Shown here: one piece after another, positions 1 to 11,538 of the stretch
How positions within the stretch are numbered: position 1 is the stretch's first letter
Layout of the letters: each line of letters begins with the position of its first letter
Origin: Chiua virens
Lineage: Eukaryota > Basidiomycota > Agaricomycetes > Boletales > Boletaceae
DNA length: 64,000 nucleotides
Direction: 5' to 3'
Assembly (NCBI GenBank): GCA_019787685.1
Contig: JAHNUO010000043.1
Coordinates: forward strand, 62,001-126,000
Notes under the pieces: model-generated
Told to the model about the DNA's origin: nothing
Database searches by the model: none
Seen by the model: the letters and a program-made list of their open reading frames with translations, nothing else
Made by a program: the position numbers and the translations under genes

Positions 1-970
1 ACCAATGGATATGGCGTCTACCTCGACGAAGACGACGACGAGAATCACGAACTACGTGTGACTGTCCCTCGAGCCTCTAGAGACGACTTCATTGCCCATT
101 TCTCAAAGTGGGATAACTTCAAGGTTCTGTTCGGAACAGCATATTCTTGGTTTGCACTTGACGTAAGAATATCGGATGAAGTTGTTGTACCGAATCCTGA
201 CTTTGTGTTCAGATTGCCTTTTATACACTCAGTCTCGACAACAACACCATCCTGACTTCGGTCGGTTTCGGTGGAATATCTGGCGATGTCTACATGAGTT
301 TATTCGATATCTGCGTGGGGAATATCATTGCGACCAGTGCTGGGTATGTTCCCGGGTTTGCTGCGTCCTTCTTCCTGATAGATCGTGTGGGGCGCAAGCC
401 GATTCAGCTGATGGGGTTCTCCATGCTTACTGTCCTGTTTTGGATTATGGGTAGGTCTGTAAGTTGTCGTGCTTAGGTGGTCGATTGACATTCTCTTCAG
501 GTTTCGGCTCCATCTCTGGCACACCTCTGATGGTCCTCTACTGTCTCGCCAACTTCTTTCAAAACTTTGGTCCCAATACCACCACGTTCATCATCCCCGG
601 CGAGGTCTTTCCCACCCGCTACCGTTGTACCTCGTATGGTATCTCCGCTGCGTCCGGTAAACTTGGAGCGGTGATCGCACAGATCTGGTATGCTGCCATT
701 AAGGGTGATGAACATCCAAACAGGGTGCGCACGCTGTACGTGATTCATATCTTGCGTCACTTTTAGTCTCATTCCGTCCGGCTCACATGTGTCTTGTATA
801 GATGGATGGCATTTTCTTTTGTCATGCTGACGGGCGTCTTTTCGACGCTCCTGATCCCGGAGACAAACCAGCGGACGCTCGAAGAGCTCTCTAATGAAGA
901 CCAGGACATGTATATTACGGGCAGCGGCAGAGGGAGGCCATCGCCTGTAGCCAACGAATCTCCAGCATGA
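1..970 (+). CDS. Inorganic phosphate transporter, PHO84/MFS family, copy 1 (5' end outside window)
   Basis: This is the C-terminal half of a plasma-membrane H+/phosphate symporter of the major facilitator superfamily. The frame is open from base 1. Three introns are visible: one after FALD near 163, a second starting near 451, and a third near 738-801. Seen residues include the acidic cytoplasmic loop (YLDEDDDENHE), the segment [10 protein letters not shown], the sugar-porter-like LIDRVGRKPIQ and the PHO84-typical [21 protein letters not shown]. The protein ends NESPA followed by TGA at 968-970. It resembles copy 3 (13250-15345) more than copies 2 and 4, for example in sharing LMVLYC and [12 protein letters not shown]. 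Nothing broken is seen in the visible part. Function is assigned from family motifs. Confidence 0.9.
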
Positions 971-1899
971 CGGACGTTATCCACAACTTTCGGACCGATC
1001 AGTGACATATCTTGCTACGTGTTGCTATATTTTATTTATGCATGGACGCCGATGATACCCATACTGCACTCGTACCCCCTTGATGATTTGGGTTTTTTCT
1101 AACGTACAATTGGATGAGATTAGGCTTTCTGGTAATGCGTCTATGTAGTCGATCTAAATGGACAGATGATACATTTTTCGCGATGTTGCTGAACACAACG
1201 GAATAGCATTGCCCCGACTAGCGGTGCGACTCGGAGATATCATCACAGGAATCATTGCATTGATCATTGGAGGCTTGGTGCCACTGACAGGCGCACTAGG
1301 CCCGCAAGCGGTTCAAAAATGCGGACCAAAACCCCAAAGAGCAATATGTTGATGCTCGCGCGGGAAGCTCGAAGGCAGTACGCAGTGCTTTCCTTCATCT
1401 AATTACCAAGGGACGACGTTCAATTATACTAGGGGTTACTTGAACGAGCGGCACGCTCGTAAAAGTTGCACGAATCACACCGATACTCTGAACTCCTGCT
1501 GCTAATTAATCTACTGACTACAAGCGAATCTCGAAAAACTAGACCCAACACAATCCATTGAATCCTCCCAGTCATATGTATGTACAAATACACGTTGACT
1601 ACTGGTATTAGTAAAAGTAGCTCGGACGCATTGAAAGAGTTCGATCAAGGGTGAAAGAACGTCCATACACTTCCTGCACCACAGGCAGCCCAACGTGAAG
1701 TGCGAGTTCCAACTCACGGCCATGGCATTTTAGAGTGTCCACTAAACGAATCGCAAATCCGAATCCATAACACGGGTCGTCCACTGAGACTCAAGATGGT
1801 GGTGGGCCCAATCGTCACAGGCTATCCAGCGTCCGAGAAAATGAATACAGAGGCAGGGCGAGGAGTCTAGAAACCGCATCGAAGACGGCACACTGCCAT
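971..1899. other. Convergent intergenic region between phosphate transporter copies 1 and 2
   Basis: No convincing gene is seen. AT-rich stretches such as TATTTTATTTATG just after copy 1 could serve 3'-end formation. The part from about 1740 to 1899, read on the minus strand, is clearly similar to the sequence just downstream of copy 4 (22876-23060), so the duplication includes the 3' flank. Confidence 0.5.
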
Positions 1900-4061
1900 T
1901 CAGGCTTCCAGTTGAGATGCCGTAGCGCTGGGTGACGTAGCCCGCCTTTGACCCGTACCCGTGATGTACGTCTCTTGGTTCTCCTTTGAGAGCACTTCGA
2001 GTGTCTCTCCCTTCGTCTCGCATAGCAAGAGCGTTGAAAAAACGCCAGTCATCATGACGAATGAGAGCACCTCCAAACTACACAATAATGTCCGTACATC
2101 AGTCGAACATAGGGAGAAAAGAAGAGATACGAAAAACACGACGTACATCACGTTCAGATTTTGATTGGCGACGGCAAACAAGATCTGTGCAACTACCGCA
2201 CCCAGTTTACCAGACGCGGCGGAAATACCATGTCCGGTGGCACGGTAGCGGGTAGGAAAAATCTCGCTGGGAATGATAAACGTGGTCGTGTTAGGACCGA
2301 AATTCTGGAAGAAGTTGGCAAAACAGTATAGGATCAGGAACGCGTGACCAGAGAGATAGTTGAAACCGAAGCCTGAAGAGAGTGTCAGTCGTCGTCATGT
2401 ACATGGAAAGCTACAAATACCCATTATCCAAAACAAAATGGTGAGAACGATGAATCCCATGAGCTGAAGCGTCTTGCGTCCCAAAACATCTATGAGGAAG
2501 TAGGCCGCAGCAAAACCAGGAATATAGCCAGCGAAGCTTAAAATGATATTTCCGACACAGACATTGATCAAACTCTGGTAGACGTTCCCGTATTGGAGGC
2601 CGAAATTGATGAAAATCGGATTAGGAGTAATGTCCAGTGTGAGAATGTAAAAAGCAATCTGCAAGCAAGTTGATAAGCACACGGTATAATTGGTATTGAC
2701 AAGTTCATCTCAGGAAGCTCTCACATCAAGTGCAAACCAGGAGTATGCCGTGCCAAAGAGCAACTTGAAGTTCTCCCACTTTGCAAAATGGGCGATGAAA
2801 TCCCTACGAGATGCGCGAGGGGAAATAACACGTGGTTCATAGAAATCATCGTCGTTGGTGTAGACGTTGTAATTCCCCCTGGCCGCCAGAGCAATCTCGA
2901 CATCATGGGATGCCCGACGAACGTAGCGCTTGATGTCCATTGTGAATCGAGGCGTCTCAGGAACGGTGAGCCGGAAATAGAGAGCGACCACAGCAGGGAT
3001 GCATCCAAGTCCGATCAGGAGCCGCCAAGCATAGTCCACACCACTCGTTGCATGCTGAATATCTTCCTTGAATGCGACCACAACAACCAAGCCAACGAGG
3101 GAAGCGGCTGATGAAACAAGTTGTCAGTGCCAATGCCACAAAAGATCTTCAAAGGTGCCGAGCATACCGAGTTGACCCAAACCCTGTGAAGCGAACACTG
3201 CTGTCATCATACGTCCACGAACCTTGATGGGAGCAAATTCGGACGTGATGATGGCGCTCAACGGGTAGTCACCCCCAATCCCTATCCCCAGCTATTTATC
3301 ACACGGTTGGTTAGTTGGAAAATTCCAGAGCGTGCAAACAAACTGCTCACAATGACACGCCAAAAGATGAGTATATAGACGATGCTTAGATGTGGTCCCC
3401 ACCCGGAAGCGGCTTGCCCAAAGGTGGCGATTATCATTATTGAAAGCTCGACTCCATCTAAGCCGGTATTGTCAGTATGTATGTACAAAGTGATATAATT
3501 GAAGTCGTCACTCACACATCCGCTTACGACCAAGGGTATCGGCAAGCCAGCCAAATAAAACCTGCCCAATCAAATTTCCAGCGGGTGCAGCCAACTTAAG
3601 ACCAGTGGATTCCCAGTTCTTGAGCGACGCTGAAAGAGACGGTGTTAGAATGAACATGTAGAAAAACAAGATGCGCTTACGGAGATTATCCTGGGTCTCG
3701 GTACCGTATACAAAACCCAGCATCGTCACAGCGATGGTAATAGCAAATATATCATATCTAAAAAGAAAATCTGTACAGGACCACCATTTAAAGAAACAAA
3801 AAGTCTTACGCATCGGTGAAGAAACCAGTCCCTGCTACCAAGCAAATTTTGACATGAAATCGTCTAAAGGATGGTTACGACCCCGAGTGTGAGATACAGG
3901 AATTTAAGAAGAAGAAGCACCGACGAGAAGCTGGCATCATCGATTGCTTTTAGGGCAAGGCGCCGACGCTCGTTCAAGTACTGAACCTCTTTGATTTCAT
4001 CGTTGACCTGAACGTGGGACTCTGATTGTTCCTCAGAGAGATGCTCCGAGTGACTGGACAT
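1900..4061 (-). CDS. Inorganic phosphate transporter, PHO84/MFS family, copy 2
   Basis: Full-length H+/phosphate symporter gene on the minus strand, ATG at 4061 and TGA at 1900-1902, with nine introns at the same places as copy 4. The protein starts [19 protein letters not shown], a hydrophilic N-terminus. It then shows the first membrane segments ([18 protein letters not shown]), the PHO84 signature [18 protein letters not shown], the motif [12 protein letters not shown] before the central loop, and [21 protein letters not shown] in the second half. It is nearly the same protein as copy 4 but inverted, and lies in the left arm of an inverted duplication. Reading frame and splice sites appear intact, so it is probably functional. 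Uptake of phosphate is inferred from the family. Confidence 0.92.
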
Positions 4062-4141
4062 TCAGTGGGATGAGGGCCGACTAAAGGACGAGAGGGGATG
4101 AACGTTGAGCTTGAAGATGGGCGCATCACAGCATAGCGTGG

Positions 4142-4147
4142 TTTATA
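4142..4147 (-). promoter_or_regulatory. TATA box of phosphate transporter copy 2
   Basis: TATAAA on the minus strand about 81 bp upstream of the ATG. It is followed by a CTATGCTGT motif that is also found after the TATA box of copy 4, so this core promoter was duplicated with the gene. Confidence 0.5.
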
Positions 4148-4895
4148 TCCTAGAGTCACGGACAGGTCAACGTAGAGCCGGCGGCACAGGTACTACATAT
4201 GGATTACATACTCACGTTGTGTACCTCGAACGTCTCCGTTATGTCTGGATATTACACGATTAACCCCGCCCCCTGACCCTGTTGGCCGCATCACTAACAG
4301 TGGCGCGGCCGCATCGAGTCGCGGATCCTATAGGCCATCCAGGTTATGCCAGCGATACCTGGAATCGCCGAAGTCCTTCCGATTTACTAGTAGATCGCTA
4401 ATTGTGGCAATGCCGACGGTCTAAATTTGCGTTTTCGGACGACTTTGTTAGTGGCCTTGGCACGGCCCCCTTGAAATCTTAGCCTTGTCCTCGGCCACTC
4501 GTTACGACACGGATACCTTTGTGCCGTCTCAGTGGCCGTGAATGCCGGATGGAGTACCGTCGCTGAAGAGGCGGCGATGCCAAGTATCTACTACATGCAA
4601 CGAAAGGTAAGATGATCACTCACTGCCAGTGAGCGAAGCTGTCAGACTCTGAGACGTGACTCTGGCCAGCGCCAATGATTCAAGTTGCTTCATTCGATTT
4701 ACCGGATTACATATTCTGCACTTGCAAGTTGTGTATACGACACTGGACCCTACTATGATGGTGCATGGTGTGCACGGTGGCGCTCTGTATGGTCAAGGCT
4801 ATACAAAATTGACAATCAACGAACTTGTGCCTTGTGTCGAGAATTTAGAAGATGCAGTGCCTGGCACTCATCCGGTGTAGTCGCAGTACGATGGA
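4148..4895. other. Non-coding left-arm sequence
   Basis: No gene is seen. Short blocks match the right arm in order. Read on the minus strand, GTCGGCATTG and ATTCCAGGTAT at about 4365-4425 correspond to the same words at about 20398-20475. Confidence 0.4.
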
Positions 4896-4897
4896 TA

Positions 4898-4923
4898 CAG
4901 TCATTTACCGGCACTTGAGCCAC
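4898..4923 (+). repeat. Left terminal inverted repeat of the TA-flanked element
   Basis: 26 bp, identical to the reverse complement of 5922-5947. It starts with CAGT, as in many Tc1/pogo elements. Confidence 0.85.
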
Positions 4924-5165
4924 GAAGATTTTGATCACCTCCTGATTTTTAACAACAACAATTTATTAAGATCGTATGGTATAGATGCTTCAATATATAC
5001 TTGAACATATAGTAGAAAAAAAAGCAAGTAAAAAGAGAATGTTATACTCTTGCAATTAACTGATCAAAGATTGAGCCCTTATCGCTCCAACCCCACCACT
5101 TGAGCCACTACCAAAAAAGGTATCGCACCGATTCGCACGGGCCAAGCGACATCTAAGCGATACCG

Positions 5166-5461
5166 CCGGTTACCGTTACTCCTCTGTGCTCTCACCATCA
5201 CTATCAACGTTCTCGTCACTTGGCTCATCTTCACTGGCAATGACATCTCCGTTTCCCTCACCTGTGTCTGATGGTGACATCTTTCTTCTGTTTCTTCATC
5301 TCTTCTTCTGCCTCGTGACAAATCACACGGAGGCTTCGCCGCTCTTTCTCCGGCTTCTCCTCATCCTCGTTCCACAGCTTCATGGCATAAGCTAGACCTT
5401 CCTCCTGATTAGCAATTGCTGTCCTTTGCTTCTGACACTTGGATTTTGTACGACCAACCAT
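5166..5461 (-). pseudogene. Remnant N-terminal ORF inside the TA-flanked element
   Basis: From the ATG at 5461 the frame reads MVGRTKSKCQKQRTAIANQ, then a charged helical stretch (AYAMKLWNEDEEKPEKERR), and stops at 5258. A shifted frame (ATG near 5284) continues with an acidic tail ending DSDGESTEE at about 5180. The basic start plus a helical segment is compatible with the N-terminal DNA-binding part of a pogo or CENP-B-type transposase, but no signature residue is decisive and no catalytic domain follows. It could instead be captured host sequence. It is best treated as a broken transposon-encoded fragment. Confidence 0.35.
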
Positions 5462-5921
5462 AATCAGTGTAGCTGGAAGTGACAAATGATAGTTTTATTT
5501 ACACTGCCAAATTTTGAGTCCTGCTCCGAGTCGGAGCATATGAGTCATACTGACTATTCCGCATTAAGTATATCATAGTACTGATAACTCCTTCACCTCG
5601 CTTAAGACTTGTCTCTCCGGCATCATGCTGGCAAGCCCAGGCATCACTGATCTGTATACAATATGTTGGGATCATCAAGCTGACAAGCATATGTATATAT
5701 TCCTGTAATTAAAATTGCTATAATATTAGTCTGTAGTGTTGTAGCAATGAAATACTACAATTTTCAGTCAAACTTGCCAGCTGTAATAACAACAAGAACA
5801 GCAAACAGGCCCCATCTCATAGCTAAGCATAGTGGTATATCATATCCTATTTTTACAGTAGTTGATTTGATTGTTGTGGTCGGAATTCATATATGATTTG
5901 GATTTGGCTCAAGTGCCGGTG

Positions 5922-5947
5922 GTGGCTCAAGTGCCGGTAAATGACTG
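5922..5947 (-). repeat. Right terminal inverted repeat of the TA-flanked element
   Basis: 26 bp, perfect partner of 4898-4923, followed by the target dinucleotide TA at 5948-5949. Confidence 0.85.
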
Positions 5948-5949
5948 TA

Positions 5950-6180
5950 TAAATACTAGTCGGTACGTACTCAGGATTGTCAAGTATTGGACTGATGGGC
6001 CAAATTGGGTTCCTGAGCAAGTTGGCAAACGGGCTTACCTAACTACTAAGTAATTTAGGACCTAAGGTACATAACTCGTTTCAGGAAGTTATTGCGACTC
6101 ATGACCTTAATGGCCCAGTGTCCTCTGATCGCTGCAATGCACCATATCTTAGTGGGTCCCTTGACTCCCTACATGCTGAG
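5950..6180 (-). repeat. Diverged repeat (copy X), LTR-like, interrupted by the TA-flanked element
   Basis: The minus strand contains CCCGTTTGCCAACTTGCTCA followed by GGAACC, then CAATACTTGACAATCCTGAGT. A clearly related series is found on the plus strand at about 19545-19625 (copy Y). Beyond the 1.05-kb element the similarity resumes weakly with AGGCACT, CACAAGGCAC and GTTGATTG. It is probably an old transposon terminal repeat. Its borders are not resolved. Confidence 0.5.
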
Positions 6181-6395
6181 GTTGATCCTTCATAATTTTG
6201 AAACCGTTGATATTGTGCACATCATGCAGCAGTAGCACGCTATTGGCTGCAAAGTTCATTCATTGTGCAACTTGAATAGTCACAGACTTAGTTTACGCAG
6301 CATAACCTTTTATAACTTGGGTATCAGGAGTGTGCAAGTGTCCCATATATTGATTGAAACAGTATGGTACAGTACGATAGCAGCGCATCATATGC

Positions 6396-6560
6396 AGTAG
6401 ATCGGGTGCCGGCTCGAGGAGGCGGATGCGATTCTCTCCTGGGAGGCTGAGCTAAAAGGGATGGGTTCTCCCTTCACATTACTCACGCGCTGGATCTACT
6501 GGACACGGCATCATGTAAGGAGAGGGCCGCCGGGGCCCGGGTACTTGCATCAGCGAATGA
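6396..6560 (+). pseudogene. Possible retrotransposon polyprotein remnant (very degraded)
   Basis: One frame reads CRLEEADAILSWEAEL and then an R/G/P-rich tail. LEEA..L.SWEAE is reminiscent of the tail of a chromodomain at the end of Ty3/Gypsy Pol proteins. The open stretch is only about 55 codons and no other Pol motif is nearby, so this is a weak call. Confidence 0.15.
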
Positions 6561-7795
6561 TGAAGGGGCTGTATATGGGGCAGTGACAATGCCCTGGAAA
6601 TTTATTGCACAGGGCTATTCGAATGTTCTGCAAAAGACGGAAATAAAGCCTGAGGAGACCCATAGACAAAGGTGAGAACGACAAATCTCGATTGACAGGC
6701 TCATCCCATGCATGATCTTGCATCGAATGTGAATATTTGAATAACAAACACGCGGTTCCAAAAAGCACCTAATTCTCATCGCAGTCGGGGTTGACATTGG
6801 TCATCTTCACCCAGAAGCTGGTGTTGTCGACCTCTGCCAAGACAGTGTGGCATCCTTCTCGTGTTAGTAGTTTTGAACCCGGGAACCCATCATTTCTCTT
6901 GGGAACGTCACGTATAACTAGTCCTTCGGAAGGACAGGAGAAGAGGGGTGAAATATTTCAAACCTGGTGAAGATAATACCATCTTGGCATAATGCGACTT
7001 TGTTTCATATTCGCACCGGTTCATGTAGAGCAGGCCGATGTTCGGACAATGTACTCCGATACTCTTTGTCGGTACTCATCCACTACTAGGCTGCCATCGT
7101 GATTTTAATGAAGCACAAGAAGTTCTTTCACTTACCTGTTTCAGCCACAACAGGACACGATTACAATGTGTAACCTTAGCCACAGCCTGAACAAACATCC
7201 ACACAATAAGTACTTTGCTTCCTAAACGGGCCGGGAGGTCCAGGTTGCCACAAGGCAATTTAACGTGACTGTGAAACGACTCACTCGAACTCACTAAACT
7301 CTATCCCCCAAGCCAGATGTGATTGTCCGCACTCCGACACCAAAGTGAATGCTGCTTGAAATGGTTCGTTAGAGAGTGCAAATGATGTTAATCTTGTTGA
7401 TCTTGGCAGAAAAAATAGAAAGAACAGGTTGACACAGCGATGGGACTCACACTTGCTTATACCACTCGTAGAATTTCATCTGTTTGGTAACTTTGGTTCA
7501 AAGGAGACGCTGGTTTTGTCCTCCGGTGACCCCGAAGGCTTCTCTTGAGCATATCAATAAGCTGTGCGTGCAAAGCAGACCTTCTCAAAAGAGGAGATCT
7601 GAATTCATCTTGGCAGCCAAGAAGATGCCAAGCAGTGAAGCATGCCTGCAGCGCTGGCTTGCATAGAGTCGGGTCAAATTCGAATTCTCCACATTTCCGA
7701 GTGAACACGGCAAGTGTGGTAAGACCGAGAGTAGCTCAGGCTGTCTATCCCGTCTGGCTTTAGCAAGAATTACGAAGTTAAACTGAACATAACTT
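6561..7795 (-). other. Unidentified broken minus-strand gene fragments downstream of the hAT insertion
   Basis: On the minus strand a plausible intron donor (GTAAGTTATG) lies immediately beside the hAT target site at about 7799. Further on an open stretch reads CGEFEFDPTLCKPALQACF then LRRSALHAQLIDMLKRSL (about 7708-7457). Another open stretch (PCGNLDLPARLGSKVLIVW, about 7255-7140) is similar at DNA level to plus-strand 18140-18240. No family is recognised and no complete reading frame can be assembled. Confidence 0.2.
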
Positions 7796-7803
7796 ACGAT
7801 GGC
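7796..7803 (+). repeat. Left 8-bp target site duplication of the hAT element
   Basis: ACGATGGC, repeated exactly at 11531-11538. An 8-bp duplication is diagnostic of hAT transposition. Confidence 0.9.
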
Positions 7804-7824
7804 TAGTGTTGCCGTGGCCCGGCC
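7804..7824 (+). repeat. Left terminal inverted repeat of the hAT element
   Basis: Twenty of 21 bases match the reverse complement of 11510-11530. The mismatch is T against C at position 12. Confidence 0.85.
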
Positions 7825-8083
7825 TGAAAGCCCTGAGCCAGTCAAGCCGGGCCCCTAAAAGCCTGGCCAAGCCGGGCCGCATTAGGGGCTTGGTGGGGCT
7901 TGGAGCTCGGCTTGCTATTTCAAGAAGCCACAAGCCGAGCCGAGCCAGGCCCCAGAAGCCCTGAAGCCGTGTAAAGAATTGCGTGTCCCTGTTACCGGCA
8001 AGAGCCGATGACTATAAATGGCATGTGGATATGAAATTTTCATTTCGTCTGCTAATCCTATTCATTCGCTTATTACAGGCAAT

Positions 8084-11000
8084 ATGTCCGACACCGAAGA
8101 ACAGCCTCGCTGGCCCAAACGTACAGCCGCGCCATCTGCATGTGTAACGTGTGCCGACAATGCTGCCGATTTGGAACTTTCCCCCCACCGCAAAGCTCAA
8201 GTAGCAACGCGCCCACCTGGAGCTGACAGTGCGCTCACTGTGCTGGCACCTGGGCCTGGTGGTGAGGCTGGCCCAAAATGTACCCGAAAAATCCATGACG
8301 TTGATGTTACTGCGTCCTCTACTGAGTCTGATGTCGAGGGTCCACCCAGAAAGAAAAAAGGTGAGGGCACTGAGGGCTCAATTGAATCACTTGCCGGTGG
8401 CCGTCTGACCCCTCGCGACAATTCTTAGGGCTTCAGAAGGCCCGCACAGTGTCGCAGGCTAATGGGTCTGCTGGCGACGAGCTTACTGGATTGGACGGCC
8501 TACTCAAGGATGTTCAAGTCATTGACATAGATGAACCGGCCAAGCGGGGGCGGGCTGAGCGCACTCAAGATATTGATGTGCATTTCTCTGCCCTGTACCC
8601 TAACTCTGATGGTAAGAAGGTTTGAGATTGTAATACCTGCTGGTGTGTTACATTTCTTCACATTGTAAAATTTTCATTAACCGTCCATCTACTAGCAAAC
8701 AACTCAAAAAGCGTGTTGCTATTGTCGACCAAACAACTACGTTACGGCGTCACCAGCAAGCAGCTCACGAGAAGATCTATCGGAAATGGGCTGCGGACAA
8801 CAGTTTCATGTCCATGCTGCCCGCAGACACCAAACGCCGCCGAGACAAAGAAGCTCATCAATGAGCTGGAGCCATATCATCCGATGGCAGCTTGAGTTGG
8901 CAACCTTCCCTCAACAGCCACCTAGTGCCAGTGGATATGATCGTTCAATGGTCAGAGTCTGCTTTCTGTAACGCTGCTGTCGAGTGGCTCGTTGCAATGG
9001 ACCAGGTGAGCACTGAATCTTACAACCGGTGTTTCAAGTTTCAACCCACTGACGAATTATGCTACAGCCTATTCATGCGATGGAGCACCCGGCGTTCCAA
9101 AAGTTAGTGGATATTATATCGCGTGCTCCCAACAGGATCAAAGTACCCGGTCGAACTATGATGCGCGACCTCATCTTGAAGAAATTCAAGCTTGATTTCC
9201 TCACGCTTAAAAAGAAATTATCGGTATGTACGCATGCTATTACACCATACTTGACTAATGTACAATAGAGCCAGAATGTTCAAGGCCTGATCAACCTCAC
9301 CTGCGACGCATGGCAGGCCTTGAACTGTGACGACTACTTTGCTGTCACAGCGTCATGGATCGAGGAGAACACACCTCATATGTGGGCCCTTCAAACAGGC
9401 CTTATTGCATTCATTCAGCTCAACAACATGCATAACGGAATCCGTCTCGGGCAGGCGCTGTATAAAGCGGTCATGCGTCTCGGTATAACCCACAGGGTAA
9501 GTGATCTGTTTACAGTACATGTCCATTAACAACACCTCGCCATCTTATTAGATCGGATATGTCACTTGTGACAACGCAAGCAACAACAACATGATGATGA
9601 CAGAGCTTGCTCGTCTTCTCGCATCCGAAACGGGCAAGCCTTTTGATGGGGCAAAGCGACGATTACGGTGAGTCGGTCGTGATGTCTGGTGCCTATATAT
9701 TTTAACTACTATGTACTTCTGTCACAGTTGTATGGCTCACGTTATTAACCTGGCGACACAAGCTTTCCTTACAACGTATAGCACTTCAAAACACTATGAT
9801 CCTTCCTTGCCTGATGCCGACATTGTCGTCTCAAGCGACGGAGGAGATCAAGACCCGATCAGCCTCATTTGCGCCATCTCAGTAAAGGTAATGACTTTTA
9901 TTTGTGATCAGAGTTTCCACACACTGACAAGTACCTTAGGCTCGCTCATCCGCACAGCAGAAAGAACTATTCAAGAATATTCAAACACACTCCCCACCCC
10001 TACAACTCATACTTGACATGAAGGTCCGATGGTCGTCAATGTTTGCTATGCTCAGTCGCACACTCAAACTGAAAGAGGTAAGTCTGGCGACATTCGCGTG
10101 TTCACACTCACTGAGATTAATGCACTGGCAGGACGTCAACACTTTCATTGAATGGCTTGCATTTAAAGATTGCGGGAATGATTCAGAGAAGCGCCACAAG
10201 ATCCTCGATCTCCAGCTATCGGAAGAGGAGTGGGACCAAGTCCCTCCGCTTCTGACCCTCATGGTGGTACATCGCCATTTTCACACTTTTCATCACAACC
10301 AGCGTACTCATTGAATCATGTTGCTCGTGCGTTAGTTTGCAGAGAACGCTCAACACGCATTCTCAACAGAGCAGGGACCCACGTTACACACAGCCCTCCC
10401 AGCTTTGGAGGCGCTACACAAAGCTTGGTCGTCACGCATGAAGAACAAGAAGTTCACCAAATTCAACGCAGCACTCGAAGCAGGGGTGAAAAAAATTTCT
10501 CACTACTATGAGCGTACAGCTACAAGCGATGCCCATATCATCGCAATGAGTAAGTGGGCTCGTAACATGCTATACCTATCTGATGCTACCTTCTCTTTAG
10601 TTCTTGATCCACATCAAAAACTCGATTACATCCGTGCCAATTGGGGCGAGCAACTTACGAATGAAGCAGTGGAGCATGCTGAAATGATTGTAAGACATCT
10701 TTTGATCAATCACGGCTCTCCATTAATGAATCAAATCAGTACAAGGAACGTTACTATGTGATGTATGGCCCCAACTCGGATGCCAATCCTCCACAGCCCA
10801 TGGACCACAAACGTCGCATTGTGACGCACAACCCGAAGCTCAATGCACTGTTGGGGTCCTACATCACCGACAAAAGTGACGGTGATGACGAGGATGCAAT
10901 TGGCTGGAACCAGAGCGGTCACTTGAAGTGTGGTGGCGATCCTGCACGCCCTTGGCTCCGAGGCTTCCACGACTACCTCAACACCCAGGAGCATCTCGGC

Positions 11001-11336
11001 GACACTACCATTGTACAATGGTGGGGGATGCATTCTATGCGATACCCAGTGTGGGGATCGCTGGCAAGAGACTTCCTACCCATAATGGCTAGCTCAGTAT
11101 CGTCAGAACGCGTTTTTTCATCTGCAGGGATAACTATCAGCAAGCGCCACAACCGTCTCAAGGCCGATATCATGGAAGCGCTTCAATTCTTGAAGTGCGC
11201 TATGAGGTCAAGCAGCATCCTGGCTCGAGACAATCCCTCAATTGTTACTGAGGTGCACAGCAAGCCGGATTCTGGTGACGATGCTGGAGAGACCAAGGAT
11301 GAGTGGGATACCGACGTTCTCAATACTAATGAATAG
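8084..11336 (+). pseudogene. hAT transposase with BED zinc finger, two in-frame stop codons
   Basis: The gene starts at ATG 8084 (MSDTEEQPRWPKR) and ends at 11336, with about ten introns. The BED finger is DCNTC (8626-8640, split by an intron at 8643-8695) plus H-QQAA-H. The DDE core follows: TCDAWQALN, then CDNASNN (about 9560-9585), the CMAHVINLATQ segment, and the conserved DMKVRWSSMF (about 10015-10045). The C-terminal hAT dimerisation segment is SSERVFSSAG...KRHNRL (about 11098-11160). Spliced this way, TGA codons interrupt the frame at 8623-8625, just before the finger, and at 8862-8864. Both look like CGA-to-TGA changes. All later exons are open. The copy is thus near-intact but unable to make a full protein unless the stops are bypassed. 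It may be mobilised in trans. Confidence 0.85.
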
Positions 11337-11509
11337 CATATTTTTGAACCTACATAGTATATTTTGTCTTGTACATTTTTGAGCTAATGCTAGTAGGCCG
11401 TGGCCTGGGCCTAAGCTCAGGCTTTCGAGCCGAGCCGAGCCGTCTTTAGGGGCTTTAAAGGCTCAAAGCCTGGCTTGTGATTTTGTGAAGCCACTAGCCC
11501 CCTAAGCCG

Positions 11510-11530
11510 GGCCGGGCCGCGGCAACACTA
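11510..11530 (-). repeat. Right terminal inverted repeat of the hAT element
   Basis: Partner of 7804-7824. It ends in CAACACTA directly before the second target duplication. Confidence 0.85.
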
Positions 11531-11538
11531 ACGATGGC
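11531..11538 (+). repeat. Right 8-bp target site duplication of the hAT element
   Basis: ACGATGGC, identical to 7796-7803. Confidence 0.9.

Larger units (their letters stand above)
4898..5947. mobile_element. TA-flanked inverted-repeat DNA transposon (Tc1/mariner-pogo type), 1,050 bp
   Basis: Both ends carry a perfect 26-bp terminal inverted repeat beginning CAGTCATTTACCGGCACTTG, at 4898-4923 and 5922-5947. Each end abuts the dinucleotide TA (4896-4897 and 5948-5949), the target duplication expected of Tc1/mariner/pogo elements. A shorter version of the repeat (GGCTCAAGTGCCGGT) is repeated directly just inside the right end (about 5906-5920), and CACCACTTGAGCCAC lies inside the left end near 5094-5108, so the ends are multi-copy. 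The element is too short for a full DDE transposase. It carries only the remnant listed separately and is AT-rich inside. It is probably non-autonomous. The superfamily is assigned from TIR sequence and TA target only. Confidence 0.75.
1740..7270 (-). repeat. Left arm of the inverted segmental duplication
   Basis: Read on the minus strand, the order is a block at 7265-7140, repeat X, short upstream words, phosphate transporter copy 2 and its 3' flank. This is collinear with the plus-strand right arm. It has been enlarged by the 1.05-kb element. Confidence 0.65.
7804..11530 (+). mobile_element. hAT-superfamily DNA transposon, 3,727 bp
   Basis: The ends form a terminal inverted repeat: TAGTGTTGCCGTGGCCCGGC at 7804-7823 pairs with the right end at 11510-11530, with one mismatch in 21. 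Perfect 8-bp target duplications flank it. Subterminal zones (7824-7975 and 11395-11510) are packed with AAGCCGGGCC and GAGCCGAGCC words in both directions, typical of hAT transposase binding regions. The interior holds one intron-rich transposase gene on the plus strand. Intact target duplications suggest a fairly recent insertion, although the transposase is damaged. Confidence 0.95.

Noticed and set aside
6396..6560. A complete retrotransposon
   Set aside because: Only about 55 codons resemble a Pol tail; no reverse transcriptase, integrase or paired LTR was found.
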